DNA of 10,032 nucleotides from a bacterium (GTDB taxonomy: Bacteria; Chloroflexota; Dormibacteria; UBA8260; Bog-877): contig JAKAVU010000085.1 in the NCBI GenBank assembly GCA_021817185.1, positions 1-10,032 of the forward strand, read 5' to 3'. The notes under the pieces are model-generated. The model searched no databases and was not told the DNA's origin. It saw only the letters and a program-made list of their open reading frames with translations. Below, piece by piece: positions 1 to 6,879 of the stretch (positions are counted from its first letter, which is position 1; each line of letters starts with the position of its first letter). The position numbers and the translations under genes were made by a program.

Positions 1-124
1 GATACGCTCACCCATGGGGTCGGCCTCCACAACGATGTAGCTCTGCTCGGGGCGAGCTTCGGCCCCTCGAGCAACCTACGGTGCTCGTTGGGCCGGCCCC
101 TACGCTTGCCCTTCCATGTTGACT

Positions 125-143
125 GTGATACAGGCACTCGTGG
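125..143. repeat. 19-bp direct repeat, left copy (possible att core)
   Basis: This matches 3583-3601 at 18 of 19 positions (gtgNtacaggcactcgtgg; mismatch at position 4). FtsK similarity is no longer recognisable here, and the sequence just left (101-118: tacgct, 9 nt, then ATG) resembles a leaderless plus-strand promoter and start with no gene body behind it. This fits a junction between unrelated segments. Its role as an attachment site is inference. Confidence 0.45.
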
Positions 144-440
144 TGGGAGGAGCCCCCTCCGGGGCCACCTGGCCAGCAGCAGCTCCCGGCTCTCCTCCAG
201 AGAGCAGTCCACCGCCTGGAACTCCTCTGTGGAGTCCTCCTGCCAGATGGCCCGGCCGGGGTGGGGCGGGAGCAGGGCGGCCTGGTCGCTGTCCAGCAGG
301 ATGTAGCTGTTCACGGCGGCTCGGACCCGGAAGGCCACGGTGCCGGCGAGGTTGGCCTTCAGCTGCCCCGGCACCGCCTCGGCATCCGGGCGCTGGGTGC
401 AGCAGACGAGGTGGACCCCCACAGACCGCCCAAGCCTGGC
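130..440 (-). pseudogene. FtsK/SpoIIIE-type DNA translocase, C-terminal fragment
   Basis: Reading leftward from 440, one minus-strand frame gives the late part of an FtsK/SpoIIIE motor domain: ARLGRSVGVHLVCCTQRPDA, then a stretch matching the family pattern LKANL..VAFRV..AVNSYILLD (fragment residues 27-50), then PGRAIW (61-66). The family uses this region in the ATPase core just after Walker B; such proteins pump double-stranded DNA, and in actinobacterial conjugative elements a single FtsK-like protein does the transfer. Walker A and B are absent because the sequence upstream of 440 belongs to another gene, with a TGA in this frame at 441-443. Family resemblance fades after about 165, although the frame stays open to the window edge, so the true C-terminus is uncertain. 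A different minus frame looks coding at 1-75 (RPEQSYIVVEADPMGERI) but has no clear start and cannot be assigned. Homology is clear to me; function is lost. Confidence 0.75.
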
Positions 441-741
441 TCACTTCTCGGGGGTCATGACAGTTCCACTTCATCGCTTTCCGAACGGCCTTGTGGCTCA
501 CCCCAAGTAGCCGCCCGACCGCGGAGTCGCTCAGCCCAATTCGGTGGACGACAGGGGGTCTCGGCGCGATGAGCTGGTAGACAGGTGGCGATTCAACCTG
601 CCTCACCTCATGGGTGCGGTCGTACCGGAAGTGGGGCAAACTCGGCGAGAATGCGTGGCAAACTTGTCTGATAACGGCCGCGCTACCGGCGGTATGGGAC
701 GGCTCAGCCTCGACCAGCTGCGCGCGGCAGTGGGCAGCGGA
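441..741 (-). pseudogene. HTH-domain protein, C-terminal remnant
   Basis: The minus strand is open from the stop at 742-744 to the junction with the FtsK fragment near 441. It contains a block typical of DNA-binding C-terminal tails in actinobacterial mobile-element proteins: RQVESPPVYQLIAP, then a helix-turn-helix around GLSDSAVGRLLGVSHKAVRK (about 476-535). The stretch before this has Cys and His residues (HCRAQ, VCHAF) but no recognisable fold. The only start near the beginning of the good part is TTG at 637-639, without a Shine-Dalgarno sequence, so this is probably the 3' part of a longer gene. The HTH part is followed directly by translocase sequence in another frame, so the natural C-terminus is also lost. 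I cannot name the parent family; a recombinase or a transcription-factor tail are both possible. Confidence 0.5.
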
Positions 742-912
742 TCACTCCCTGCCCGAGGCTGCCCTGGCCGTCGCCGTAGTGAGCTCCAATGCGTTGTCGA
801 GCTTCCGAACGCTCTTGTCATCGGATAGAATGAGATCGAGCCGCTCTGCGGGGATGACCTTCCCGGGCACCTCCTGGATGAGCGCATTGGACCCTGCCGG
901 CAGGTCCCGGTG
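742..912 (-). pseudogene. In-frame coding remnant downstream of the methyltransferase
   Basis: Directly after the TAG of the methyltransferase, in the same frame, the minus strand encodes 56 more codons ending at a TGA (742-744). The peptide looks like real protein: VIPAERLDLILSDDKSVRKL, then an Ala/Thr-rich helix. There is no ATG; a GTG at the start of VPGKVIPAERL could give about 41 residues, with no convincing ribosome site. The preceding methyltransferase ends with its normal family C-terminus, so readthrough is not required. I read it as the tail of another gene whose 5' part was lost; a small co-transcribed gene is the alternative. Family not recognised. Confidence 0.35.
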
Positions 913-1650
913 CTATGACTTGCGCCAAACCGAGACGTGACTCTCGCTGTCGTTGGTGAATGGTGTACCGTGCCAGTCTTCGAAGCGGTTCTCCAGTTGC
1001 ATGCCTGCAAGTTGCGCCATCAGATCGCACTCCGCAGGCCAGACGTAACGGAAGTGCCCGACGTCGTACCGAATCGTTCCGTCTAGCTGTCGCCGGTAGT
1101 GGTGCGAACTGCACTCTTGAGTCACGAGGTCCAAAGTGTCGAATCCAGTGTGTGCTTCTGACACCTCGAAGGGAACGGCAACCTGGCCAGGAGGAAGACG
1201 ACGAAGCATTGGAACGAACAACTCGACCACGAACCTCCCTCCGGGGATGAGGTGGCGGGCTGCGTTGCGGAAGCACTCAACCTGCTCTTCCTGCGTCCGG
1301 AGGTTGGAGATGCTGTTCCACACCAGGTAGACGAGGCTGAACTCGCCGGGGACCGTCGTAGTCGCCATGTCGCCGATAACGACCGGAAGGTCCGCTTCGC
1401 TGACCTTGGCCCTAAGGCGCGAGGCCATGGGTGCTGAGAACTCGATACCCGCCACAGGCACTCCTCGCTGCATGAGCGGGATGCCAATTCGTCCGGTGCC
1501 GACCGCGAACTCCAGTGCCGGACCGGATCCGGCAAGCTCAGCCAGGAAGTCGACAGCCGGCTCGACTATCTCTGGAGCGAACATCTCGGCCGCTTCCTCG
1601 TCGTCGTAGGTCGCTGCGGTCTCTTCGTCCCAGACGTCGCTGCTGGCCAT
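913..1650 (-). CDS. Class I SAM-dependent methyltransferase
   Basis: A complete 245-aa protein with a Rossmann-type methyltransferase fold. Motif I, the SAM-binding glycine loop, is ALEFAVGTGRIGIPL (45-59); the acidic end of strand 2 is GIEFS (68-72); the motif II/III area is VVIGDMATT (90-98); motif IV-like is LVYLVWNSISNL (106-117); and LIPGGRFVVEL (134-144) follows. The C-terminal half carries HFRYVWPAECDLMAQLAG (199-216) and SHVSVWRKS at the end, a pattern I recognise from a common family of small actinobacterial methyltransferases. The substrate is unknown; the protein should be cytoplasmic. The start at 1650 is favoured because the N-terminal block W-x-E-x-A-x-x-Y-D...MFAPEI is family-conserved and a TACACT -10 box sits 8 nt upstream (leaderless). 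It lies intact among broken mobile-element genes, so it may be cargo. It is not recognisable as a DNA methylase: I see no DPPY/NPPY or PC motif. Confidence 0.85.
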   Translation of the reverse strand: MASSDVWDEETAATYDDEEAAEMFAPEIVEPAVDFLAELAGSGPALEFAVGTGRIGIPLMQRGVPVAGIEFSAPMASRLRAKVSEADLPVVIGDMATTTVPGEFSLVYLVWNSISNLRTQEEQVECFRNAARHLIPGGRFVVELFVPMLRRLPPGQVAVPFEVSEAHTGFDTLDLVTQECSSHHYRRQLDGTIRYDVGHFRYVWPAECDLMAQLAGMQLENRFEDWHGTPFTNDSESHVSVWRKS

Positions 1651-1658
1651 GGACAGGA

Positions 1659-1664
1659 AGTGTA
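1659..1664 (-). promoter_or_regulatory. -10 box of leaderless methyltransferase promoter
   Basis: On the minus strand TACACT lies 8 nt before the ATG and there is no Shine-Dalgarno sequence between them. This spacing is typical of leaderless actinobacterial transcripts. No good -35 hexamer is visible. The same hexamer precedes the gene at 4395. Confidence 0.45.
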
Positions 1665-2051
1665 CGTCCCGGCGGGCAATCCCCGCCGACCCCGCCGAGC
1701 TACTCGTCAGGTTTCATGGCCGCCAGTGGTCAGGTCCTCATTTTCCGTGACAGTCCGCGGGGTCGTGTCACCCGGAGCTGCGCGTGAGGCAGGATCGTTC
1801 TCCGTCATCATCATCACGTGGCCTGCACCGTGGATACTCCTGAGTATTGGCTACTCGATCACTACAGGTCCACGGGTCCTGGCTTTACTGGGATGCATCA
1901 CTGACGGCCCCTTCGCTAAGAGCGCATATCGCAGGAAGGAGCTGCAACTCAGCAAAGGGTGATATTGGCAGGTGCAGGCGGGGCTCATGCCACACATCTT
2001 GGATCTCGCGTTGCCCTGCGGCTGGATGAGGGCCACGCCACTCACCCGCTC
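1665..2051. other. Intergenic region without recognisable gene
   Basis: About 390 bp lie between the methyltransferase promoter and the end of the first integrase. Both strands have only short open frames with no recognisable domain. I looked for a tRNA T-arm or other attachment-site sequence next to the integrase 3' end and saw none. Confidence 0.5.
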
Positions 2052-3203
2052 TCAACCGGAGCCCGGGAAGGTGCCCGGACCACCAGAGGTGCCCCGAAGA
2101 AGTTCGGACATGGACTGGGCCGCTGCGCGTTGCATCGTCTCGGTCACGTGCGAGTAGCGGTCGAGGGTGATCGCCACGGTGGCATGTCCCAGCATCTCCG
2201 AGGCGACCTTCGGATGCACACTCTCGCCCAGGAGCAGGGTAGCTGCCGTATGTCTCAAGTCGTGGAAGCGAATGGCCGGCAGGCCGGCTCGCTGAAGCAG
2301 CGGAGCGAAGTCACGCTTGACCAGGTGGTCGCGCTGCATGGGTCCGCCGATCGAGTTCGGAAACACCAGGTCCTCGTCAACCCAAGCCTCGCCGAGAAGC
2401 GCCTTCTCTTGCTTCTGCCGCCCTCTGTGCCTGATCAGGGCTTCGATCGCCTGGTCGGCCAGGGCCACGGCGCGCCGGGATCTGGAGGTCTTCGGTGGAG
2501 CGATGCCTAGCCCAGCCTCGGTCCTGGTCATGGTCCCGGTCACCTGCACCAAACCTCGGTCCAGATCCACTCCGCTCCACCTCAGGGCCAGTAGCTCTCC
2601 CTGCCTCATGCCCGTGGTCACAGCCAGCACGTAGAGTGCCTCGAACCGGCTGCCGGCTGCGGCACGACACAGCTCCCGCGCCTGGGCACCGCTCAGGGTC
2701 TGCATCTCGTGGGTTGCCATGCGCGGCGGAGGGACGAGGCCGGCCACGTTCCTGGAGACGACCCCCCAGCGGACCGCATCGGCCAGGGCCCGGTGCAGCA
2801 CGGCATGAGCGTGGTGAACGGTAGATGGGCTGACACCCATCCCCAACATCCGCCCGTGCAACGCTTGGACCTTCTGGACGCTGAGATCCCCAATCCGAGT
2901 TGCGCCCAGCAGGGGCAGGAGGTGGATTCGGCCCAGTTCCTCGTACCGCGTCCAGGTCCGGGGGCGAAGGTTGGATCGGATGGAGGGCAGCCACACGTTC
3001 CAGAACCTTCCGAATGTCTCGCGCGAGCCCAGGGGCAGCTGGCCCTCCTGATGGGCCCGCAGCGCCGTGACCAGCTGGCGGCTCACAGACTCCCTCGTCT
3101 GGCCGTACAAGCGGTACCGGTGGCCGCCAAGAATCACGGCAGCCTCCCAGCGACCATCCCGCCGCCGATAGATGGTGCCTTCTCCAGCAGCCCGCCTACC
3201 CAT
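2052..3203 (-). CDS. int: Tyrosine recombinase / phage-type integrase (element 1)
   Basis: A 383-aa site-specific recombinase that would integrate and excise a mobile element at an att site. Residues 7-50 (GEGTIYRRRDGRWEAAV...) form an AP2-like arm-binding domain; about 62-160 are the SAM-like core-binding domain (YEELGRIHLLPLLG..IGDLSVQKVQ); about 165-365 are the catalytic domain. All catalytic residues are visible: R200 (TTGMRQGELLALRW), K238 (PKTSRSRR), H314 and R317 (FHDLRHTAATLLL), H340 (MLGH) and nucleophile Y350 (ITLDRYSH). The frame stays open upstream to 3581, but that extension is unlike any integrase; ATG at 3203 puts the start just before the conserved N-terminal block and gives the usual length. 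Upstream Shine-Dalgarno is weak (GCGGGA). No gene directly beside it looks like its excisionase or replication partner, so its element is reduced or rearranged. Confidence 0.93.
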   Translation of the reverse strand: MGRRAAGEGTIYRRRDGRWEAAVILGGHRYRLYGQTRESVSRQLVTALRAHQEGQLPLGSRETFGRFWNVWLPSIRSNLRPRTWTRYEELGRIHLLPLLGATRIGDLSVQKVQALHGRMLGMGVSPSTVHHAHAVLHRALADAVRWGVVSRNVAGLVPPPRMATHEMQTLSGAQARELCRAAAGSRFEALYVLAVTTGMRQGELLALRWSGVDLDRGLVQVTGTMTRTEAGLGIAPPKTSRSRRAVALADQAIEALIRHRGRQKQEKALLGEAWVDEDLVFPNSIGGPMQRDHLVKRDFAPLLQRAGLPAIRFHDLRHTAATLLLGESVHPKVASEMLGHATVAITLDRYSHVTETMQRAAAQSMSELLRGTSGGPGTFPGSG

Positions 3204-3573
3204 CGTCGGTCCCGCTTCTCGGTAGAGCTGGATCAGCCTCCGGCCTTGGTCCGATCGAAGGATCCATTCGAGTGAGGGTGCAGACCATCGATCGCGAGAC
3301 CACCGAGCACGGCTGCGTCCTCGTGGAAGTGTGCCGTTCGGACCGTGGTTTGCCATAGACCATTCCACAGGGTTTGGTCCGCTGAGGGCAGGGAAATGGG
3401 CGGGCAAGAGTTTAGCGGCCCGAACTGGGATGCCGGCCAGTAGCTCGAAGGCGACCACAGCCACCCCGAGCATGCCGCAGCCGCGGTTGCCCTCGGCTGG
3501 CGAAGCGGTCCAGGGACTGACTAGACGCTTGACGGGGACCGGATCTCGCTTTGATCTGGGAGCCGTGTATTTT
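3204..3573. other. Upstream region of integrase 1, no gene recognised
   Basis: About 370 bp separate the integrase start from the palindrome at 3574. The integrase frame is open through it on the minus strand and includes a hydrophobic stretch (MLGVAVVAFELLAGIPV), but it resembles no known protein and has no supporting start site. It may hold the integrase promoter; I cannot pick one out. Confidence 0.4.
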
Positions 3574-3605
3574 GGCCCCACGGTGTTACAGGCACTCGTG
3601 GGGCC
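3574..3605. repeat. Palindrome containing the right copy of the 19-bp repeat
   Basis: Eight-base arms GGCCCCAC (3574-3581) and GTGGGGCC (3598-3605) are perfect inverted repeats. Inside them GTG (3583-3585) and CAC (3593-3595) also pair, leaving a central 7 bp, ttacagg (3586-3592). Inverted arms around a 7-bp spacer is the layout of a tyrosine-recombinase core site. The right half and centre recur at 125-143. It lies about 370 bp upstream of integrase 1. A transcription terminator is possible, but there is no T-run. Confidence 0.4.
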
Positions 3606-4381
3606 ACGGAGAGCGTCAAGCCGGTCGCGACCGAGGCCGCGCAGAGGTCGAAGCCCGGCAACTGACCTCGGTGCCGTTGGGCACCGACTTCAGGGCTGCG
3701 GCGGCCCGCACGGTCCAGTCGCTGTCGGACCAGACCCTACGGCCCCACGGTCCGCCCTGCCCCTGCCTGGGGGGCAGGGCGGGCGGCCCCCTGGTCGCGA
3801 GGACAGGTCTTTGGCTTCAGCTACGCCATCGGGCCGCCGTGGCCACGTGACAGACCCTCCAGACCGAGCCAAGGTGTGGACCCTGGCCCTCCGCCCTCCA
3901 TTCGTGAGCGATCTAGAGCAAGCTGGCTATCGTCACCGTCGTACCCCGACGCGCGCTTCAGCGCGGCAGTACAGTCGACGACCCGGCCGTCACCCGGCAC
4001 GCCGGTTGCCCGCTCACTGCCGACGTTCGCGAGCCGAGGTCGAACGAGCGTCGAAGGCTGCGAACGCGCTGCGCTTATCGGCCGCCGTGTCAGCCTCCTG
4101 TTTCGCCTACCGCCCGACAATGGCGGCCATTGGGTGCCGGATGAAGTGGGTCGACAGGAATGGTCGCCCTCCTCGCCGACGCCGTCCAACCGTCTGTCAC
4201 AGGTACCGCTACGAAGTCAATGGAATACGGTTCGCACCTCGCATCGTCCCAGTCCTGTGGGCCAGGGCTACTGGGAGGGGATGTTTCTGGGACAGAGGGT
4301 ACGGGGAGCGCAGGTCTTCTCTACTCGGAGCCCTGCGCTTCGCCTGCGGCCACCGAAGCCCGCTGGCTTCCGGGGCCGTCC
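3606..4381. other. Gene-poor region, about 780 bp
   Basis: Several long open frames exist on both strands here, as expected in very GC-rich DNA. None has a recognisable domain, a supported start or convincing composition. Visible structures are the hairpin at 3752-3782 and a 15-bp inverted repeat, CAATGGC-g-GCCATTG, at 4118-4132. The latter is about 260 bp upstream of the next gene and could be a protein-binding site. Confidence 0.5.
3752..3782. terminator. Strong GC hairpin, possible terminator
   Basis: The 12-bp arms ccgccctgcccc (3752-3763) and ggggcagggcgg (3771-3782) are perfectly complementary around a 7-nt loop. There is no T-tract on either side, which is common for terminators in high-GC actinobacteria but leaves the role unproven. 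Confidence 0.35.
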
Positions 4382-4387
4382 TACACT
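4382..4387 (+). promoter_or_regulatory. -10 box of leaderless promoter
   Basis: TACACT lies 7 nt before the ATG at 4395, with no Shine-Dalgarno sequence. The surrounding bases (ggccgtcctacacttgc, then ttccATG) resemble 93-118 (ggccggcccctacgcttgc, then ccttccATG), suggesting a shared promoter type or a duplicated promoter fragment. No clear -35. Confidence 0.5.
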
Positions 4388-4394
4388 TGCTTCC

Positions 4395-5210
4395 ATGCTC
4401 ATCGACTCCGACCCGTCGGCGTTCTGGCCAGACGGCGTGGTGCTGCTAGATGACGTTTCCCAGGCGTCCTGGTTGGCACCCCGGCTCCTGCCTTGGTTGG
4501 GGTCCGCGTTCGGCTCCAGAGTAGGTGCTGTGGTCCCGACCGGCTACCCGGCCTACGTCCGCATCCTTCATCCCCTCGGAGAGGGCCCCAATCGTCCTCG
4601 CTGGAAGGCCCTCGCGGAGGCGAGCGGCCTGGTCTACCACCCCGCACTCCAACTGGACGGCGTGCCTCGACCACCGTTGGCGCCGGACCAACCCTATAGT
4701 CCGACAATCGGCGCAACTCCCGGTTGGGTTCGTCGGGCCATGCTGAAGAGCCTTGAGGGCGAGACCCGCACCCCGAGCTCCGCCTTCTACGGCATCTGGG
4801 AGGGATGGGGAGTGCTCCACCGTGGAGCATCCGGAGGCTTCGCCTACGTTGACGACCCCCAGCCCGGCGGCCACCGACGGCAGGTCTCCCTGGAGCCGGT
4901 CTACCAAATGGTCCAGAACCGTCCGAGATTCACGTTGCCGGGCCGCGCCTACCTACTTGCCCACGGTGTGCTGGACGACCTACCACGCTTCCCCACCGCC
5001 CTCGCGCCCAGCCTCGTCTGGCCAGAGGATCATGCCTTCTGCTGCGCTACTGAGGTTGACTTCGACTCAACCCTTGTCGGCCTCAGCGAGGATGGTGCTC
5101 ACCGTCTGCTCGACGACGAATCTCTGGAGGCTCTCCTGATCGGCGTCGAGGACAGGCTGGACATTCACGGCGACACTCTCAACCCCGCCATTGATCGGCG
5201 GCCCACCTGA
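4395..5210 (+). CDS. Conserved hypothetical protein (actinobacterial family)
   Basis: A 271-aa, probably cytoplasmic protein with no signal peptide or membrane segment. I recognise the block pattern of a widespread actinobacterial family of unknown function: PTGYPAYVRILHP (48-60), FYGIWEGWG (131-139), LPGRAYLLAHG (181-191) and SLVWPEDHAFCCATEVDFDS (206-225) followed by TLVG, then LEALLI (244-249). The tryptophan, aspartate and cysteine-rich final block is the family hallmark. No catalytic motif is evident and I do not assign a function. The frame is open for over 500 nt upstream, but the start at 4395 is preferred because family resemblance begins there and a leaderless -10 box lies 7 nt before it. 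It stands alone on the plus strand, outside the tRNA-bounded element, so it may belong to the host accessory region or to the older element. Confidence 0.8.
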   Translation: MLIDSDPSAFWPDGVVLLDDVSQASWLAPRLLPWLGSAFGSRVGAVVPTGYPAYVRILHPLGEGPNRPRWKALAEASGLVYHPALQLDGVPRPPLAPDQPYSPTIGATPGWVRRAMLKSLEGETRTPSSAFYGIWEGWGVLHRGASGGFAYVDDPQPGGHRRQVSLEPVYQMVQNRPRFTLPGRAYLLAHGVLDDLPRFPTALAPSLVWPEDHAFCCATEVDFDSTLVGLSEDGAHRLLDDESLEALLIGVEDRLDIHGDTLNPAIDRRPT

Positions 5211-5579
5211 CCACGGGCTCGAATAGCCGACCGCCGGCCCACCTCTCCCATCTGAACGGGGCAGCGTCTCCCCAGGTCTGCGCGACCGGTGCAGCCACCC
5301 TCCGGGAAGTAGCCTGGTCGCTGCCCACGTCAGAGCTTGGGCCAGTCTGTTGCCGCTGCCGTGGGTGATGTGCCTGGGCAGTCGCGTGATCGGCCCCGCA
5401 CCCCTCGCGAGGCAGCGCCGCGGCGTCCAGCTAGGACGCTGGCACTGGGGAACCGGCCCCCAAGAACCCGCGCGGACAGCTCGGCACCGGCATGGATCCT
5501 CTTGCCGTCAATGATGCCGTCACGCCCAACGACCGACCCCAAAAATCGGACTCCGGAGGCCATTTTGATCTCGATCTGC
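5211..5579. other. Intergenic region left of the tRNA-Cys scar
   Basis: About 370 bp have no assignable gene. A minus-strand frame of 77 codons (5330-5563) begins with an ATG just downstream of the tRNA fragment (MASGVRFLGSVVGRDGIIDG) but ends in low-complexity residues and matches no family I know. Small palindromes (CCTCGCGAGG; CCAGC/GCTGG) are unremarkable at this GC content. Confidence 0.45.
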
Positions 5580-5631
5580 TGGAGGCGACTCCGGGAATCG
5601 AACCCGGGATCGCGGTTTTGCAGACCGCTGC
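5580..5631 (-). tRNA. tRNA-Cys(GCA) 3' fragment = integration scar (att site)
   Basis: On the minus strand this reads as the 3' part of a cysteine tRNA. The anticodon arm is GCGGT-CTGCAAA-ACCGC with anticodon GCA (5612-5628), then a 4-nt variable region, T-arm CCGGG-TTCGAAT-CCCGG (5591-5607), acceptor strand AGTCGCC (5584-5590), U73 as expected for Cys, and CCA (5580-5582). The D-arm and 5' acceptor strand (expected GGCGACT) are absent: beyond 5631 the sequence is unrelated. A 3' tRNA fragment next to an integrase gene is the classic product of integration into a tRNA gene; the intact copy is rebuilt at the far end of the element. Since the missing 5' side lies to the right, the element extends rightward from here, and the intact tRNA-Cys should lie beyond 10032. 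Confidence 0.88.
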
Positions 5632-5670
5632 TTCTATGATCGGGTTAGCAGGAGTACGAAGTGGACTGCC

Positions 5671-5687
5671 TGACTATTTGACTGACT
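5671..5687. repeat. TGACT repeats beside att, possible integrase arm sites
   Basis: TGACT occurs at 5671, 5679 and 5683 (TGACTATTTGACTGACT), between the tRNA scar and the end of the integrase gene. Short direct repeats flanking the core are typical arm-type binding sites for the N-terminal domain of tyrosine integrases. The set is too small to be sure. Confidence 0.3.
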
Positions 5688-5715
5688 GGGTGTTTCGCCG
5701 GGGAGCGCTCGGGGG

Positions 5716-6879
5716 CTACTGATCGCCGCCCAGGAGGGCCTGGAGCCGGTCGCTGGCGTCGCGCTGCAGGCGGTCTGCGACGCCCGCATACCTGGAGGCC
5801 GTGACCCCGATGCCGCTGTGGCCAAGCCGCCTCGACACCACTGCGATGTCAACCCCGGCGCTGAGGAGGAGCGCACCGCTGGCGGCTCGCAGGTCATGGA
5901 ACCGGAGCCGGGGCAACCCGGCCTGGGCCAGTGCCCTTTGGAACTGCCGGGTGACGGTCGGACCGGAGAGGGGCCGTCCGACGGTGGTGGTGAACACCAG
6001 CTCGCCCAAATCCTTAACGGGCCGCCATCGCGGTCCGCATGCCAAACGGGCCTCCCGCTGGAACTGCCTCTCGGCACTGAGGGCTGCGAGGGCCTCACGG
6101 GTGAGTGGGATCGACCTCCGGCTACGGCTGGACTTGGGCTCGACCGCGACGTAGGTCCCAGGCCGCCACTGGACGGTCTGTGAGACGCGGAGTTCCGGGG
6201 ACGTGCCGTCCAGGTCGAGGTCGTCCCAACGGACACCCAGGAGTTCGCCCAGGCGGCATCCCGAATGAAGTGCGACGAGGACCAGTCTCGAAAGCTGCCC
6301 CTGCCCCATCGCTGCGACCACGGCCTGGGCCGAAGCCGGGCTGAGAACCGTCGGCTCGGGCGCGGGAAGGTGAGGGGGGTCGCTGAGAGCGGCGATGTTG
6401 CGGTGAACGGTGCCCCACCTGATGCCATCGGCCATGGCGGACCGCAACACGCTTCGGGCGTGGGCTGCGGTCTGTGCCGACCTACCGCTGGCTTGCACCG
6501 AGGCCATCATCCGTCCCACGTCCGCCGGGGTGAGCTTGGAGAGCCGGATTCGCCCCAGGGCCGGGATGAGCAGGACCTCGCAGATGGACCGGTAACGCCT
6601 CCAGGTGGACTCACGCACCCGTGGCCGCACCGCCGCCAACCACGACTGCAGGTGCTGCTCCACCGTCATCCTTGCCGACACGGGTGGCAACCCCGCCGCG
6701 GCCTGCGCCTTGAGCCGCTCGAGCGCAGCTACCGCAGAGGCCTGACTGTGGGTCACGGCGGACAGAATCGTCCGCTTGCCGTTCTCGCCCCACCCGACGG
6801 TCACCCTGACCTCCCACCTGCCATCCGCGCGCTGCCAGAGGGAGCCCTCGCCCTTCCCCCGGCGCCTCCGAGTGCTCAC
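5716..6879 (-). CDS. int: Tyrosine recombinase / integrase (tRNA-Cys element)
   Basis: A 387-aa integrase, about 85 bp from the tRNA-Cys scar it presumably made. An N-terminal AP2-like arm-binding domain begins KGEGSLWQRADGRWEVRVTV (about 9-28); the core-binding domain spans about 70-165; the catalytic domain has R209 (SGCRLGELLGVRW), K249 (PKSSRSRR), H328 and R331 (FHDLRAASGALLL), H354 (RLGHS) and nucleophile Y364 (ASRYAG). The usual second His of the HDLRH motif is Ala, a tolerated variation. The frame is open to 7524, but GTG at 6879 is the start: it precedes the conserved N-terminus, has AGAAGG 9 nt upstream, and overlaps the previous stop codon as GTGA, implying translational coupling. 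It is related to the 2052-3203 integrase in layout, but the two differ throughout and must use different sites. Confidence 0.93.
   Translation of the reverse strand: MSTRRRRGKGEGSLWQRADGRWEVRVTVGWGENGKRTILSAVTHSQASAVAALERLKAQAAAGLPPVSARMTVEQHLQSWLAAVRPRVRESTWRRYRSICEVLLIPALGRIRLSKLTPADVGRMMASVQASGRSAQTAAHARSVLRSAMADGIRWGTVHRNIAALSDPPHLPAPEPTVLSPASAQAVVAAMGQGQLSRLVLVALHSGCRLGELLGVRWDDLDLDGTSPELRVSQTVQWRPGTYVAVEPKSSRSRRSIPLTREALAALSAERQFQREARLACGPRWRPVKDLGELVFTTTVGRPLSGPTVTRQFQRALAQAGLPRLRFHDLRAASGALLLSAGVDIAVVSRRLGHSGIGVTASRYAGVADRLQRDASDRLQALLGGDQ

Noticed and set aside
116..460. Plus-strand open frame starting after a promoter-like TACGCT
   Set aside because: Its product is a Pro/Arg/Gly shadow of the FtsK fragment on the opposite strand; only the promoter-like start is of interest.
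913..1650. DNA methyltransferase of a restriction-modification system
   Set aside because: No catalytic DPPY/NPPY or PC motif and no restriction gene nearby; the sequence fits a small-substrate type methyltransferase.
3204..3581. N-terminal extension of integrase 1
   Set aside because: The frame is open, but the added 126 residues resemble no integrase domain and the conserved N-terminal block begins right after the ATG at 3203.
3331..4449. Long plus-strand open frame of 372 codons
   Set aside because: It overlaps the integrase upstream region and the start of the 4395 gene, is Arg/Pro-rich, and shows no domain; length alone means little at this GC content.
5580..5670. Complete tRNA-Cys gene
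   Set aside because: No D-arm and no 5' acceptor strand complementary to AGTCGCC lies upstream on the minus strand, so only the 3' part is present.
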